Shown here piece by piece: positions 63,979 through 64,000 of a DNA stretch of 64,000 nt. Source of the DNA: Flavobacterium ajazii. Lineage in GTDB: Bacteria > Bacteroidota > Bacteroidia > Flavobacteriales > Flavobacteriaceae. Position 1 is the stretch's first letter. Every line of letters starts with the position of its first letter. Location: positions 372,001 to 436,000 of the forward strand of contig NZ_JAAEHL010000001.1 of the NCBI RefSeq assembly GCF_010614725.1, in the 5' to 3' direction. The notes beneath the pieces were generated by a model. That model saw only the letters and a program-made list of their open reading frames with translations. It ran no database searches and was not told the DNA's origin. The translations under genes and the position numbers were made by a program.

Positions 63979-64000
63979 ATGAAAAAACAATACTCTTTTA
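63979..64000 (+). CDS. Start of a further gene, cut by the window edge
   Basis: ATG at 63979 reads M-K-K-Q-Y-S-F before the window ends, typical of the start of a signal peptide. Only seven full codons are visible, so the call is tentative. Confidence 0.3.

Overview
The window looks like chromosomal DNA of a Flavobacterium-like member of the Bacteroidota. It is AT-rich and carries SusC/SusD pairs, a hybrid two-component system, type IX secretion tails, Bacteroidota -7 boxes (TAnnTTTG) and few Shine-Dalgarno sites. I see no rRNA, tRNA, CRISPR array, prophage or intact transposase.

Layout. (1) 1-29.7 kb is a large polysaccharide utilization locus, mostly on the minus strand: HTCS sensor-regulator, SusC, SusD, an IPT/TIG surface glycan-binding lipoprotein, an alginate-lyase-superfamily lipoprotein, a DUF1593 protein, then GH28, DUF4861, GH43, a beta-helix protein, an alpha/beta hydrolase, GH97, GH127/146, GH88 and an MFS sugar porter that runs off the left edge. 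One plus-strand gene inside it encodes a T9SS-secreted relative of the C-terminal module of the glycan-binding protein. The enzyme set points to an acidic, arabinose-containing plant polysaccharide of the pectin type. Three of its operons share a tandem 21-bp-period motif that I propose as the HTCS operator. (2) 29.8-37.1 kb is an accessory stretch of small hypothetical genes, an XRE regulator, four copies of a REP-like palindrome, a gene remnant, an amino-acid permease and a DUF1826 gene. (3) 37.4-40.7 kb is one large pectinase, CE8 methylesterase fused to PL1 pectate lyase with a carbohydrate-binding module and a T9SS tail.

(4) 41.1-54.7 kb is the most unusual part. It is a sugar-catabolic regulon: DeoR-type repressor, fucose-isomerase-like enzyme, split transketolase, a complete RbsABC-type importer with a DUF2291 protein, a DUF1593 nucleoside-hydrolase-like secreted protein and an FGGY kinase. 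A further DUF1593 gene nearby is broken by a deletion of about 11 nt and carries the same 10-bp-periodic operator-like repeats as the operon. The enzyme order (isomerase, kinase, transketolase) resembles the D-apiose transketolase route, but the isomerase class differs, so the substrate is open. A 161-bp MITE-like inverted repeat sits inside the operon.

(5) 54.8-60.2 kb is a compact, overlapping type III PKS cluster: flavoprotein, methyltransferase, type III PKS, FabZ-like dehydratase, KAS, ACP and phosphopantetheinyl transferase. It probably makes a modified phenolic lipid or alkylpyrone with its own acyl-chain supply. (6) 60.2-64 kb holds an alpha/beta hydrolase, a TPR histidine kinase with a LytTR response regulator, and the first codons of a further gene.
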